This document shows positions 15,325 to 23,084 of a DNA stretch of 64,000 bases, piece after piece. A model generated the notes under the pieces. That model did not search any database, was not told where the DNA came from, and saw only the letters and a list, made by a program, of their open reading frames with translations. The position numbers and the translations under genes are program-made. Numbering within the stretch: the stretch's first letter is position 1; the number at the start of each line of letters is the position of its first letter. The DNA is from Streptosporangium sandarakinum. Its GTDB lineage: Bacteria; Actinomycetota; Actinomycetes; Streptosporangiales; Streptosporangiaceae. The stretch covers positions 2,790,001 to 2,854,000 of the forward strand of contig NZ_JACCCO010000001.1 in the NCBI RefSeq assembly GCF_013409935.1, read 5' to 3'.

Positions 15325-16712
15325 CCGCCTCCGAACCGGTGACGGCCCCGGGGGCGGCTCCCGGATCGGCGACCGCACCCGAACCGGTGACCGTGGCGGA
15401 ACCGGTGACCGCGCCCGAGCCGGCGGCCGTATCGGAGCCGGAGGCCGCGCCCGAGCAGGTGAGCGGCCCCGGAGCGGCGGCCGTCGGCGGTTCCGCCACG
15501 GTCAGGCTCAGGCCGCTCAGCGTCGTTCCCGAAGGCGAGGACGAGGTCCTGGTGGGCGACCCGGCCACCGGGACGTTCGTGACGATCCCGGCGGTCGGCG
15601 GGGTGGTGATCGCCGCTCTCCAGCGCGGCGCGAGCGTCGACGAGGCGGCGGCCGAGGCCGAGGAGTTCGCCGGCCAGCCGGTCAACGTGCCGTCGTTCGT
15701 GGCCACCCTCGGGGAGCTCGGCTTCCTGGCCGGGGAGGACGGCGACGGGGATCCGGGGGACGGCGCCGCGTCGGAGCCCGTCCGCACCGCGCCCATCCAG
15801 GCCCGCCGCTGGATGACCGGCATCCGCCCGGAGACGGTGCGCCCCTTCTTCGGCCCCGTGGCCTGGGCCTGCTACGCCGCCTGCCTGCTGTACGCGCTGG
15901 GCGTCTTCGCCCTCCGCCCCGGCCTGCTCCCCGGTCCGGCCGAGGACGCCTTCCCCTTCGACGACACCGGGCTGAGCGCGCTGGCCTGGCTTCCCTTCGT
16001 GTGGTTCGCGGCGGCCAGCCACGAGTGCGGCCACTGGCTCGGCGCGCGGGCCCTCGGCATCCAGACCCGCTTCGGCGTCGACCGCCGCATGTGGATGCTC
16101 GTCTTCGAGACGGACCTCACCCAGTTGTGGACGCTCCCGCGCCGCCGCAGGTACGGCCCGCTGCTGGCGGGCCTGGCCGTTGACTCCGTGCTGCTCACCG
16201 GACGGCTGCTGATCGACACCGGCCACTGGGCGGCCCCGGACCTGGTCGGGTCGCTACTGGCCGCCTGGGTGTTCATCAAGGTCATGCAGATGCTCTGGCA
16301 GAGCCTGGTCTTCCTCCGCACCGACCTCTACGCGGTGCTGGTCAACGCCCTGGGCTGCCGCAACCTGTGGCGGGTGAAGTCGCTGATGCTGCGGCGGGCC
16401 TTCGGGAGGCTGACGGCGGAGGAGGCCGGGGAGCTGGCGGAGGCGACCGAGACCGACCTGCGGGTCGGGCGCTGGTTCCGCTGGGTGTGGCTGGCGGGGT
16501 TCGTCGGCGTGGTCGTCTGGTTCTGCCTCCTGCTGCTGCCGGTCTTCGCGGAGGTCCTGCGCTGGGCGGCCGGCGGCCTGGCCGAGGGCCCCCTGTCCGC
16601 CGGGTTCTGGTACCGGCTGCTCTGCGCGGGCCTGCTGCTGGGCCCGGAGACCCTGGCCCTGTCGCTGGCGGTCAAGGAGTACGCGGGACGGCTCGCCGCC
16701 CGGCGGGCCTGA
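15321..16712 (+). CDS. M50-like membrane metalloprotease with PqqD-like N-terminal domain
   Basis: The 463-residue protein starts with a Pro/Ala/Glu-rich low-complexity stretch (1-55, recurring EPVTAPE units), then a PqqD-like domain (60-137; LVGDPATGTFVTIPAVGGVVIAAL), then at least five membrane segments. HECGH at 234-238 within a membrane helix is the zinc motif of site-2-type M50 peptidases, and RTDLY (333-337) may give the third ligand. Peptidase or a non-peptidase modification role in the membrane is possible. It overlaps the E1 gene by four bases. Its 3' end overlaps the convergent MFS gene by 41 bases. A role in processing or exporting the modified peptide is inferred. Confidence 0.82.
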   Translation: MTASEPVTAPGAAPGSATAPEPVTVAEPVTAPEPAAVSEPEAAPEQVSGPGAAAVGGSATVRLRPLSVVPEGEDEVLVGDPATGTFVTIPAVGGVVIAALQRGASVDEAAAEAEEFAGQPVNVPSFVATLGELGFLAGEDGDGDPGDGAASEPVRTAPIQARRWMTGIRPETVRPFFGPVAWACYAACLLYALGVFALRPGLLPGPAEDAFPFDDTGLSALAWLPFVWFAAASHECGHWLGARALGIQTRFGVDRRMWMLVFETDLTQLWTLPRRRRYGPLLAGLAVDSVLLTGRLLIDTGHWAAPDLVGSLLAAWVFIKVMQMLWQSLVFLRTDLYAVLVNALGCRNLWRVKSLMLRRAFGRLTAEEAGELAEATETDLRVGRWFRWVWLAGFVGVVVWFCLLLLPVFAEVLRWAAGGLAEGPLSAGFWYRLLCAGLLLGPETLALSLAVKEYAGRLAARRA

Positions 16713-18018
16713 GCTCCGTGGGGAAGTCGCGCAGGGGGCGGAGCGGGCCGAGCAGCAGAACGGTGAGGGAGAGGAGCTGGACGGCGGCCATCAGCCACAT
16801 GGTCCCGCGGACGCCGACCGCCTCGCCCAGCACGCCGCCGAGCAACCCGCCGAGGGGGATCGCGCCGTAGTTCAGCGCCGAGGTGCTCGCGGTGATCCGC
16901 CCGAACATCTCGGCCGGGCAGTACCGCTGGCGGAAGGTGCCGGTCAGGATGTTCGAGGCGACGATGCCCGCGCCCGCGCCGAAACCGGCGGCGGTGAAGA
17001 ACACCAGGCCCGTGCCGCCGCTGCCGGCCGGTCCGAGCAGCAGCATCGGCGCGGCGAACGCCTCGCACAGCAGGAATCCCCGTGCCGTCCCGAACCGCGC
17101 GGCGATCCGGCCGGCCAGCGCCGCCCCCAGCAGGCCGCCCGCGCCGGCCAGGGCCAGCACCACGCCCACCTGCCCGGGCTGGGCGCCGAGGTTCCGGGCG
17201 AGGAACACGACCTGGATCGACTGGTAGCCCATCAGCGCGATGTTGGACAGCGCGCTGAAGACGGTGAGCGTGCGCAGGTACGGATCGCCCACGACGAACC
17301 GCAGCCCGTCGCGGATCTCCGCGCGCAGCCGCCGCCTCGCCGTACCGTCCCGGCGTGTCCCGTCCCCCTTGCCACCCTGGCGCGTCTCGCCCGCCGTACC
17401 GTCCCGGCGTGTCTCGCGTGTGCGGATGGAGCGCAGGCACAGTACGGCGACGCCGAAGCTGACCGCGTCGGCCAGCACGCCGCTGACCGCGCCGAAGCCC
17501 TGCGCGAGCAGCCCCGCCAGTCCCGGGCCGGCGACCTGCGCGGCCGACTCGCTGCCCTGGAGCCTGGTGTTGGCCGCGAGCAGCCGCTCGTCTCCGACCA
17601 GGGTGGGGAGGTAGGCGCGGTAGGCGAGGTTGAAGAACACCTTCGCCGCCCCGCCCGCCGTGGCCGCCGCGAGCAGGTGCGCCATCGTGAGCGCGCCGGA
17701 CCACGCCGCGACCGGCACGCTCGCGAACACCGCCATCGAGACGGTGTTGCACGCCAGCATCACCGGCCGTTTCGGCAGCCGGTCCACCCACGCGCCGGCG
17801 GGCAGCCCGACCAGCAGCCACGGCAGCCAGGCGGCCGCGGTCAGCAGCCCGACGGAGAAGGTTCCGGCGCGCAGGGTGACCACGGCGACCAGCGGCAGCG
17901 CCACGCCGGCGACGGCGCTGCCGAGCATGCTCGTCGTCTCGCCGATCCACAGCAGCCGGAAGTCGCGCGTCCTCAGCGACCCGCCCCGTACGGCCGGCGT
18001 GGCGGCCGCCGCGGTCAC
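16672..18018 (-). CDS. MFS transporter (antibiotic/peptide efflux type)
   Basis: A 448-residue major-facilitator protein with about twelve membrane segments (LWIGETTSMLGSAVAGVALPL opening helix, GLPAGAWVDRLPKRPVM as the loop 2-3 motif). The central cytoplasmic loop contains a repeated RRDGTA-rich stretch encoded by direct DNA repeats near 17338 and 17391. GTG at 18016-18018 overlaps the regulator stop (GTGA), so the two are one operon. A much longer open frame upstream is the regulator read out of frame. Being convergent with the peptide cassette, it is a candidate exporter or immunity protein for the product. Confidence 0.88.
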   Translation of the reverse strand: MTAAAATPAVRGGSLRTRDFRLLWIGETTSMLGSAVAGVALPLVAVVTLRAGTFSVGLLTAAAWLPWLLVGLPAGAWVDRLPKRPVMLACNTVSMAVFASVPVAAWSGALTMAHLLAAATAGGAAKVFFNLAYRAYLPTLVGDERLLAANTRLQGSESAAQVAGPGLAGLLAQGFGAVSGVLADAVSFGVAVLCLRSIRTRETRRDGTAGETRQGGKGDGTRRDGTARRRLRAEIRDGLRFVVGDPYLRTLTVFSALSNIALMGYQSIQVVFLARNLGAQPGQVGVVLALAGAGGLLGAALAGRIAARFGTARGFLLCEAFAAPMLLLGPAGSGGTGLVFFTAAGFGAGAGIVASNILTGTFRQRYCPAEMFGRITASTSALNYGAIPLGGLLGGVLGEAVGVRGTMWLMAAVQLLSLTVLLLGPLRPLRDFPTELRPAGRRAVPRTP

Positions 18019-18626
18019 GGCTGCCCGGGAACGGCGCGGACGGACAGGAAGACGAGCTCGCGCTCCTGCCCGTCGTCGGGGACCTCCCGGTCCGCCAGCG
18101 AGGCGAGCAGGGCGAAGATCTTCTCCTCCAGCTCGGCGAGCTCGGCGACCGACAGCCTCGCCCAGTGGTCGGTGGTGAACGCGGCCCGCCGCCACGGCTC
18201 GGGGTAGTCGTCGCGCGCGGCGAACCACTGCCGGACGAGGGCGGTCTGCCGCTCCAGGACCAGGGATTCGGCCGCCGCCGCCACGGGGTCGTCGGGGAAG
18301 TCCGACGGCGACCAGTTGAGGGCGCCCGGCGACCTGCGCCACCAGCGTTCCCGGCGGTCGCGGGCGAGCTCGGGGACCTCCTCCACGAGCTCGCTCGCGG
18401 CGAGGACCTTCAGGTGGTGGCTGATGTTGCCGACGGCCTGCCCGGACTTCCCGGCGAGCACGGACGCCGTGGAGGGGCCGTCCACCCGCAGGATGTCCAG
18501 CAGGCGCCGGCGCAGCGGGTGGGACATCGCGGCCAGCACCTTCGAGTCGCGCACCTCGCGCACCTGGTCCGTCACGCGGGCCTTCGGCGTCTCGTCCGCC
18601 TCGCCGCCCGTCTGATGATCGCGCAT
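18015..18626 (-). CDS. ArsR-type winged-helix regulator
   Basis: The 203-residue protein has an ArsR/HTH_20-type winged helix (KVLAAMSHPLRRRLLDILRVDG, then VGNISHHLKVLAASELVEE) at residues 25-95 and a helical C-terminal effector domain. It lacks metal-binding cysteines, so it more likely senses an organic ligand. The promoter TTGCAC/TAGGGT ends so close to the ATG at 18624-18626 that the message is probably leaderless; a GTG lies one codon upstream. It is coupled to the MFS gene and presumably represses it until substrate appears. Confidence 0.87.
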   Translation of the reverse strand: MRDHQTGGEADETPKARVTDQVREVRDSKVLAAMSHPLRRRLLDILRVDGPSTASVLAGKSGQAVGNISHHLKVLAASELVEEVPELARDRRERWWRRSPGALNWSPSDFPDDPVAAAAESLVLERQTALVRQWFAARDDYPEPWRRAAFTTDHWARLSVAELAELEEKIFALLASLADREVPDDGQERELVFLSVRAVPGQP

Positions 18627-18632
18627 CACCTC

Positions 18633-18674
18633 ACCCTAGATGAACAACAATTCTTGTGCAATGACTCTTGTGCA
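18633..18674 (-). promoter_or_regulatory. Promoter and repeats before ArsR-type regulator
   Basis: On the minus strand TTGCAC (18661-18656) and TAGGGT (18638-18633) are 17 bp apart. TCTTGTGCA repeats directly at 18652 and 18666 over the -35, and CAACAATTCTTG is a partial dyad in the spacer. These are likely binding sites of the regulator itself. Confidence 0.55.
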
Positions 18675-18682
18675 TTGGATCC

Positions 18683-18797
18683 GGTGCCGGACGGGCAGTG
18701 GTCCCGGTGCCGGACGGGCAGCGCTTCCGGTGCCGGACGATCAGCGCTTCCGGCGCCGGACGGGCAGCGCTTCCGGCGCCGGACGATCAGCGCGGCG
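18683..18797. repeat. Five-copy 23-bp tandem repeat
   Basis: Units begin at 18683, 18706, 18729, 18752 and 18775, each starting GGTGCCGGACG or GGCGCCGGACG and mostly ending CAGCGCTTCC. Copies differ at two or three positions; the last loses its end where it enters the last codons and stop (18787) of the next gene. Confidence 0.9.
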
Positions 18798-19557
18798 TGG
18801 CGTGAAGCTCCAGGGCGCGGGAGACGACCGTCTCGGCGGGCCTGCCGAGCACCCGCTCCAGGTCGGGGGTCTGCCGCTCCAGCAGTCCCGCGCGCACCTG
18901 GGCGTTGATCCAGCTCATGGCGCCCGGACCGGCGTCCGGCACCTCCCGGTACGGCACCCCCAGCGCCGCGGCCACCTCCGGGTGGCTCCACAGCGGGCCG
19001 GTGAGGTCGTACGCCCGGCCCAGGTGCCCCTCGCCCGTCAGCACGTTCGCGGCGGCCTCGGCCAGGTCCGACCGGAACGCGGTGTTCAGGCCGCGTCCCC
19101 CGGTGCTCGCGGTCAGCTCCCCGCCGGAGACCCGCGGGACGAACGGGTCGCCGTAGAAGGGATGCCGCAGGATCGTGTACGGCAGGCCGCTGCCGAGGAC
19201 GGCCCGCTCGGTGGCGTGGTACGCCTCGGTCAGGCCGGTGGCGGCGGTGTCGGCCCCCAGGAAGCTGGTGAAGACGACGGCGCCGACGCCGGCGTCCTTC
19301 GCGGCGGCCACGGCGGCCAGGTGCTGCCCGATCCGGCGGGCGGTGTCGAGCTCCGGGGACGAGATCAGCAGCAGCCGGTCGATCCCGTCGAAGGCTTCGC
19401 GCAGGCTCGCCGGGTCGTCGTAGTCGCCGCGCCGTACCGGGACGCCCTCGGGGGCCCGTCCGGGGTCGCGCACCACGGCGACCACCTCCGCCCGGGTGCG
19501 CAGGTGAGCGATGACGAGGCGGCCGAGCGCGCCGGAGGCGGCCGAGACTGCGATCAA
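18787..19557 (-). CDS. NmrA-like NAD(P)-binding protein
   Basis: A 256-residue Rossmann protein of the NmrA/quinone-oxidoreductase-2 group: SAASGALGRLVIAHL nucleotide loop at residues 5-19, VVRDPGRAP cofactor-specificity region, and no YxxxK pair in the usual place, so it may bind cofactor as a sensor or be an atypical reductase. The start is a TTG at 19555-19557; the Rossmann strand begins at once, which supports it. The last codons lie in the 23-bp tandem array. It is related to, and downstream of, the protein at 19722-20567, but a strong hairpin separates them. Confidence 0.8.
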   Translation of the reverse strand: MIAVSAASGALGRLVIAHLRTRAEVVAVVRDPGRAPEGVPVRRGDYDDPASLREAFDGIDRLLLISSPELDTARRIGQHLAAVAAAKDAGVGAVVFTSFLGADTAATGLTEAYHATERAVLGSGLPYTILRHPFYGDPFVPRVSGGELTASTGGRGLNTAFRSDLAEAAANVLTGEGHLGRAYDLTGPLWSHPEVAAALGVPYREVPDAGPGAMSWINAQVRAGLLERQTPDLERVLGRPAETVVSRALELHATPR

Positions 19558-19611
19558 CGGAGGACTCCACTCTGTGTGCGGTGGCCCTCAGTGAATTCCC
19601 GGCGGGCGGTG

Positions 19612-19667
19612 CGGCGCCACCGGTTTTCCGGCCGCGGTTCCCGCCGGCCGGAAAACCGGTGGCGCCG
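19612..19667 (-). terminator. Perfect 23-bp inverted repeat, hairpin between two NmrA-like genes
   Basis: The left arm 19612-19634 (containing CACCGGTTTTCCGGCCG) is the exact complement of the right arm 19645-19667, with a ten-base loop. It lies 55 bases beyond the stop of the upstream minus-strand gene. It is long for a terminator and lacks a U-tract, but transcription stop is the simplest role. Confidence 0.65.
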
Positions 19668-19721
19668 TGCCCTCGCGTCCCGCACGGGACGGTGGACGTG
19701 ACCGGCCTGCGGATGCGTAGA

Positions 19722-20567
19722 TCACCGGAAGGCGGCGGCGTGGCGGCGGGCCCAGTCGGCGAAGCTCCCCGGCGCGCGGCCGAGGACCCGCTCGACATCG
19801 GGGCTGACGCGCCGCTCGGCGGGGGTGGGCTCACCGAGGATGGCCAGGGTGGTCTCGACCACGGGCTCGGGCATGAACCGCAGCATCTCCGCGCGGGCCT
19901 CGTCGCGGGTCTGCTCGACGAACCGGACGGGTTCGCCGAGCGCGTCACCGATCGCCCGGACCCGCTGCCGGGGTGTGGTGAGGGCGGGCCCGGTCAGTTC
20001 GTAGACCTGCCCGGCGTGGCCGTCCTCGTGCAACGCCGCGGCGGCGACGCCGGCGATGTCGGCCGGGTCGACGGTCGGCAGGCCGATGTCGCCGAAGGGC
20101 GCGGCGACGGTCCGCCGGGTGCGGACCGATTCCGACCAGGCGTAGGCGTTGGAGTGGAAACCGCCGGGCCGCAGGATGGTCCAGTCCATACCCGACCGCC
20201 GGACGGCGTCCTCGATGGACCGTCCCACGATCCCGTGGGAGGCCGAGGCCGGCCGGGTCGCGACCCCCTGGGAGGACAGCACCACGACCCGTCCCACTCC
20301 ACCGGCCTTGGCCGCGTCAAGGATGTCCTGCGGCCTCAGCAGGTGCGCGCTGGTGGCGGTGTCGTGCAGGAACAGCGCGTCGGCGCCGTCCAAAACCGGC
20401 CGGAGGACCTCCGGGGTGGTGAGATCAACCCGGTGGTGCCGGACTCCCCGCGGCACGTCCGCGTCCGAGATCCGCCGGGACGTCGCCGTCACCCGCCGTC
20501 CCGCGTCCGCGAGTATCCGTACGAGCGATCGGCCGACGTTGCCCGTCGCGCCCGTCACCACGATCAT
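19722..20567 (-). CDS. NmrA-like NAD(P)-binding protein
   Basis: A 281-residue Rossmann protein beginning MIVVTGATGNVGRSLV, with VTATSRRISDADVP as the cofactor loop and WTILRPGGFHSNAY in the substrate region. The family includes NAD(P)H-quinone reductase-like enzymes and redox sensors. The frame opens at 20666, but ATG at 20565-20567 has GGGAG seven bases before it and starts the first strand. It diverges from the HxlR regulator gene, a common pairing in which the regulator responds to quinones or reactive electrophiles and controls the reductase. Confidence 0.83.
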   Translation of the reverse strand: MIVVTGATGNVGRSLVRILADAGRRVTATSRRISDADVPRGVRHHRVDLTTPEVLRPVLDGADALFLHDTATSAHLLRPQDILDAAKAGGVGRVVVLSSQGVATRPASASHGIVGRSIEDAVRRSGMDWTILRPGGFHSNAYAWSESVRTRRTVAAPFGDIGLPTVDPADIAGVAAAALHEDGHAGQVYELTGPALTTPRQRVRAIGDALGEPVRFVEQTRDEARAEMLRFMPEPVVETTLAILGEPTPAERRVSPDVERVLGRAPGSFADWARRHAAAFR

Positions 20568-20672
20568 GAACAGCTCCCTCATAACGTGACCCTGGTCCTC
20601 CACGTCCGAACGGACGGGGACCTCACCGGGGCGGTGACTCCGCCGCGGCTCAGGCGACGCTAACACCGCCGG

Positions 20673-20687
20673 TATAGTAGGTACCTA
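20673..20687 (+). promoter_or_regulatory. -10 and palindrome before HxlR gene
   Basis: TATAGT (20673-20678) is a good -10 for the HxlR gene and runs into the perfect palindrome TAGGTACCTA (20678-20687). This sits between the two divergent starts and is the likely autoregulatory site. Confidence 0.55.
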
Positions 20688-20718
20688 GAGGAAAGTGACT
20701 ATCTCAGAGGAGGGCGGC

Positions 20719-21111
20719 ATGGGCGGTGACATGCCCTGGCCGGCGGACGCGTCGGCCGACCCCGGGAACGCCTGCCCGATCGCCCCGGTCGTGGACATCG
20801 TGTTCAGCAGGTGGACCACGCCGATCCTGTGGACGCTCCACGCGCACGGCCGCCAACGGTTCGTCGAGCTGCAACGACGGATCACCACGATCACCCCGAA
20901 GGTGCTGACCCAGCGGCTGCGTCAGCTCGAACGCGACGGCCTGATCGTGCGCACCTATCACCCGGAGGTCCCCCCTCGGGTGGAGTACGAGATCAGTGAG
21001 CTCGGCCGCAGCCTCGCCCCGCTGTTCGCCCATCTCGCCGAGTGGGCCGCCACCAATCTCGGCGAGGTCGAACGGGCCCGGCACGACTACGACGCCTCGC
21101 CGACCGCGTAG
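20719..21111 (+). CDS. HxlR-family transcriptional regulator
   Basis: A 130-residue HxlR winged-helix protein. The conserved cysteine appears in ACPIAPVVDIVFSRW near residue 22, the recognition helix region is KVLTQRLRQLERDGL, and the wing ends at PRVEYEISELG. HxlR proteins such as HypR and YodB sense electrophiles through this cysteine. ATG at 20719 follows AGGAGG; an earlier GTG at 20695 lacks a site. The divergent NmrA-like gene is the likely target. Confidence 0.9.
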   Translation: MGGDMPWPADASADPGNACPIAPVVDIVFSRWTTPILWTLHAHGRQRFVELQRRITTITPKVLTQRLRQLERDGLIVRTYHPEVPPRVEYEISELGRSLAPLFAHLAEWAATNLGEVERARHDYDASPTA

Positions 21112-21215
21112 CGCTCCGGCCCGGCCGCCTCGGGCGGGCGGACCGGGCGGGCGGACCGGCGTCACCACCTGACCGGTCCGCGCTCCGGCGGCCGGGTGCC
21201 TCGGCCTCCCGGACG

Positions 21216-21251
21216 GCCCGGCCGCGTCCCACGAAGGGACCGCGGCCGGGC
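21216..21251. terminator. Bidirectional hairpin between convergent genes
   Basis: GCCCGGCCGCGTCCC (21216-21230), loop acgaa, and GGGACCGCGGCCGGGC (21236-21251) form a 15-bp stem with one bulged base. It lies between the HxlR stop and the methyltransferase stop. Confidence 0.65.
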
Positions 21252-21302
21252 GTTCATCTCTCGGGCGAGCCCGCGACGGCCCGCGTCAGGCCGTCCGCCG
21301 CC

Positions 21303-22010
21303 TCAGGGGAGCCGCCAGGCGAGGAGTCCCTCGGGCGCGTCGGCCCGGGTGAAACCCGCCCCGGTCAGCTCCTTCTCGATCACCTCCCGCGAGGGGCGGT
21401 AGGCGTGGCCGACGATCTCCTGCTCGTCGACCACCCTGTCGCCTTCGGTGATCCGGTAGAGGTACCGGGCCTTGCACGCCTCCTCCCCGTCCGACTCGAT
21501 GATCTCCGACAGGACCGTGTAGGTGTGCCGGCCCACCCGCCGCGAGTCCAGCTCCCGCATCGGACCCGGCGCGGGCGGGCCGCCGTCGCGCCAGGTGAAG
21601 ACCAGCAGGCCGCCGGGTTCCAGGTGGGCGGCCAGCATCGGCCAGAGCCGCGCGCGGTAGTCCGGCTCCAGGGCGTACATCACGTTGATCATCACCATGG
21701 CCTCGACCGGCTCGGCCAGGTCCAGGCCCAGCGCGTCGCAGGGCAGCACGGTCACCCGCTCCAGCAGCTCCGGGCGCGCGGTCAGCCGCGACAGCAGCAC
21801 CCCGCGCATGCCGGCCGAGGGCTCCAGCGCGAAGATCTCGGCCGGGGTCCAGTCGGCCAGCGACGTGGTGATCAGGCCGGTCCCCGCGCCGATCTCCAGG
21901 ATGCTCCGCCGTACCCCGGTGAGGAGCGGGGGCAGCTTCTCGCGGATCTCCGGCACATGCGCGTTCTCATGGAGAAGGTCGTAGAAGGGGAGGGCGATGA
22001 AGTCGGTCAT
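21303..22010 (-). CDS. Class I SAM-dependent methyltransferase
   Basis: A 235-residue methyltransferase with SAM loop LEIGAGTGLITTSL (about 38-51), acidic ribose-binding end FALEPSAGM, and post-motif DALGLDLAEPVEAMVMINVMYAL. The C-terminal strands (TYTVLSEIIESDGE, KARYLYRIT) are typical of small-molecule methyltransferases. ATG at 22008-22010; a TTG three codons earlier is possible. It stands alone between convergent and codirectional genes, so its substrate cannot be guessed. Confidence 0.85.
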   Translation of the reverse strand: MTDFIALPFYDLLHENAHVPEIREKLPPLLTGVRRSILEIGAGTGLITTSLADWTPAEIFALEPSAGMRGVLLSRLTARPELLERVTVLPCDALGLDLAEPVEAMVMINVMYALEPDYRARLWPMLAAHLEPGGLLVFTWRDGGPPAPGPMRELDSRRVGRHTYTVLSEIIESDGEEACKARYLYRITEGDRVVDEQEIVGHAYRPSREVIEKELTGAGFTRADAPEGLLAWRLP

Positions 22011-22056
22011 GGCGGGCAACGCTAGCCCGAACGGACCGCCGATCGGGACGAATCCC

Positions 22057-22506
22057 CTATCTACGGCGGAAGGTCCTCACCGGTTGCCCGGGACGCCAGA
22101 GGCGGACGACGAGCTCGCCGCCTTCGACCTTGGTGAACACCGCCTCGTGGAGTTCGAGGCGGAAGGCGTGGAAGCCGCCGGGCGGCTCGCTCCCGGTGGT
22201 GTAGGCGGCCTTGTCCTCACCGGTCACCTCGACCGCGACCCCGGCGACCTTGGCGTCACCGTCCTTGCCCGGATGGGCGTGGATCGCGCACCGGCCGTCG
22301 CGCCGGAGGTCACGGGCCTTGACCGCGTCCAGCATCGAGCCGAACGACAGGTCCGGCCCCTGGAAGTCGACCTCCGATCCGCTGACGCGCGGCGAGCCGT
22401 CCCTGCGGAGCGTCGCCAGGATGTGCGTCTCGGCCGCCTCGAACCGCTCCCGGACCAGCGCCGCGAGGTCGGCCGCCTCTCTCTCGAACCGTTCCCACGT
22501 GGCCAT
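22057..22506 (-). CDS. Pyridoxamine 5'-phosphate oxidase-like flavin split-barrel protein
   Basis: A 149-residue FMN-binding split barrel. THILATLRRDGSPRVSGSEVDF is the usual first strand pair and CAIHAHP the dimer-interface strand. The family covers PNP oxidases, F420-dependent reductases and heme-related proteins; the length and lack of a C-terminal pyridoxal-binding tail favour a general flavin/F420 split barrel. ATG at 22504-22506. It may be cotranscribed with the methyltransferase, 46 bases downstream, although that gene has its own start region. Confidence 0.8.
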   Translation of the reverse strand: MATWERFEREAADLAALVRERFEAAETHILATLRRDGSPRVSGSEVDFQGPDLSFGSMLDAVKARDLRRDGRCAIHAHPGKDGDAKVAGVAVEVTGEDKAAYTTGSEPPGGFHAFRLELHEAVFTKVEGGELVVRLWRPGQPVRTFRRR

Positions 22507-22625
22507 GGCCGCATGCTCTCACCCGGCACCGACGAAACCCCGGCGCGTGCCCGGTCGTCCGGGGCCTCGCGGCTCCGCGTCGCGTGAACGGGTCACCGCG
22601 GACATGGGACGGCGACCCCCGGGGC

Positions 22626-23084
22626 ATGACCCTGATCATGGACGTCGAGATCGAGATCCTCCGCGAGGCGAGCGACGAGGTCGTGGCCGCGCTCGGCCTG
22701 CTCCTGCCGCAGCTGTCGGCGACGGCGGGGGCCCCGGACCGCGGGGCCGTGGCCCGGCTGCTGGCCTTCGAGGCGAACACGGTGCTGGCCGCACGTCTCC
22801 AGGGACGGATCGTGGGCACGCTGACCCTGGTCGCCTTCCCCCTGCCGTCCGGGCTCCGCGCGCGCATCGAGGACGTCGTGGTGGACCAGGCCGCGCGCGG
22901 GCGGGGCGTGGCGGCGGCGCTGACGGACACGGCCCTGGAACTGGCGAGGCGGATGGGCGCCCGCACGGTCGATCTGACGTCCCGGCCGTCGCGGGAGGCG
23001 GCGAACCGGCTGTACGAGCGCGCCGGGTTCCGGCGCCGGGACTCGGCGGTCTACCGGTTCGAACTGGACCCCGCGGGACCGTGA
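22626..23084 (+). CDS. GNAT-family N-acetyltransferase
   Basis: A 152-residue GNAT protein: ARIEDVVVDQAARGRGVAAAL is motif A with the pyrophosphate loop RGRGVA, and ANRLYERAGFRRRD is motif B. It transfers an acetyl group from acetyl-CoA to an unidentified amine. ATG at 22626 precedes the first beta strand; a GTG/ATG frame reaches further upstream to 22584 but without a ribosome site. Its end overlaps the convergent AraC-type gene by 34 bases. Confidence 0.82.
   Translation: MTLIMDVEIEILREASDEVVAALGLLLPQLSATAGAPDRGAVARLLAFEANTVLAARLQGRIVGTLTLVAFPLPSGLRARIEDVVVDQAARGRGVAAALTDTALELARRMGARTVDLTSRPSREAANRLYERAGFRRRDSAVYRFELDPAGP

Noticed and set aside
18683-18797. CRISPR array
   Set aside because: The 23-bp units are directly adjacent with no unique spacers, and there are no cas genes.
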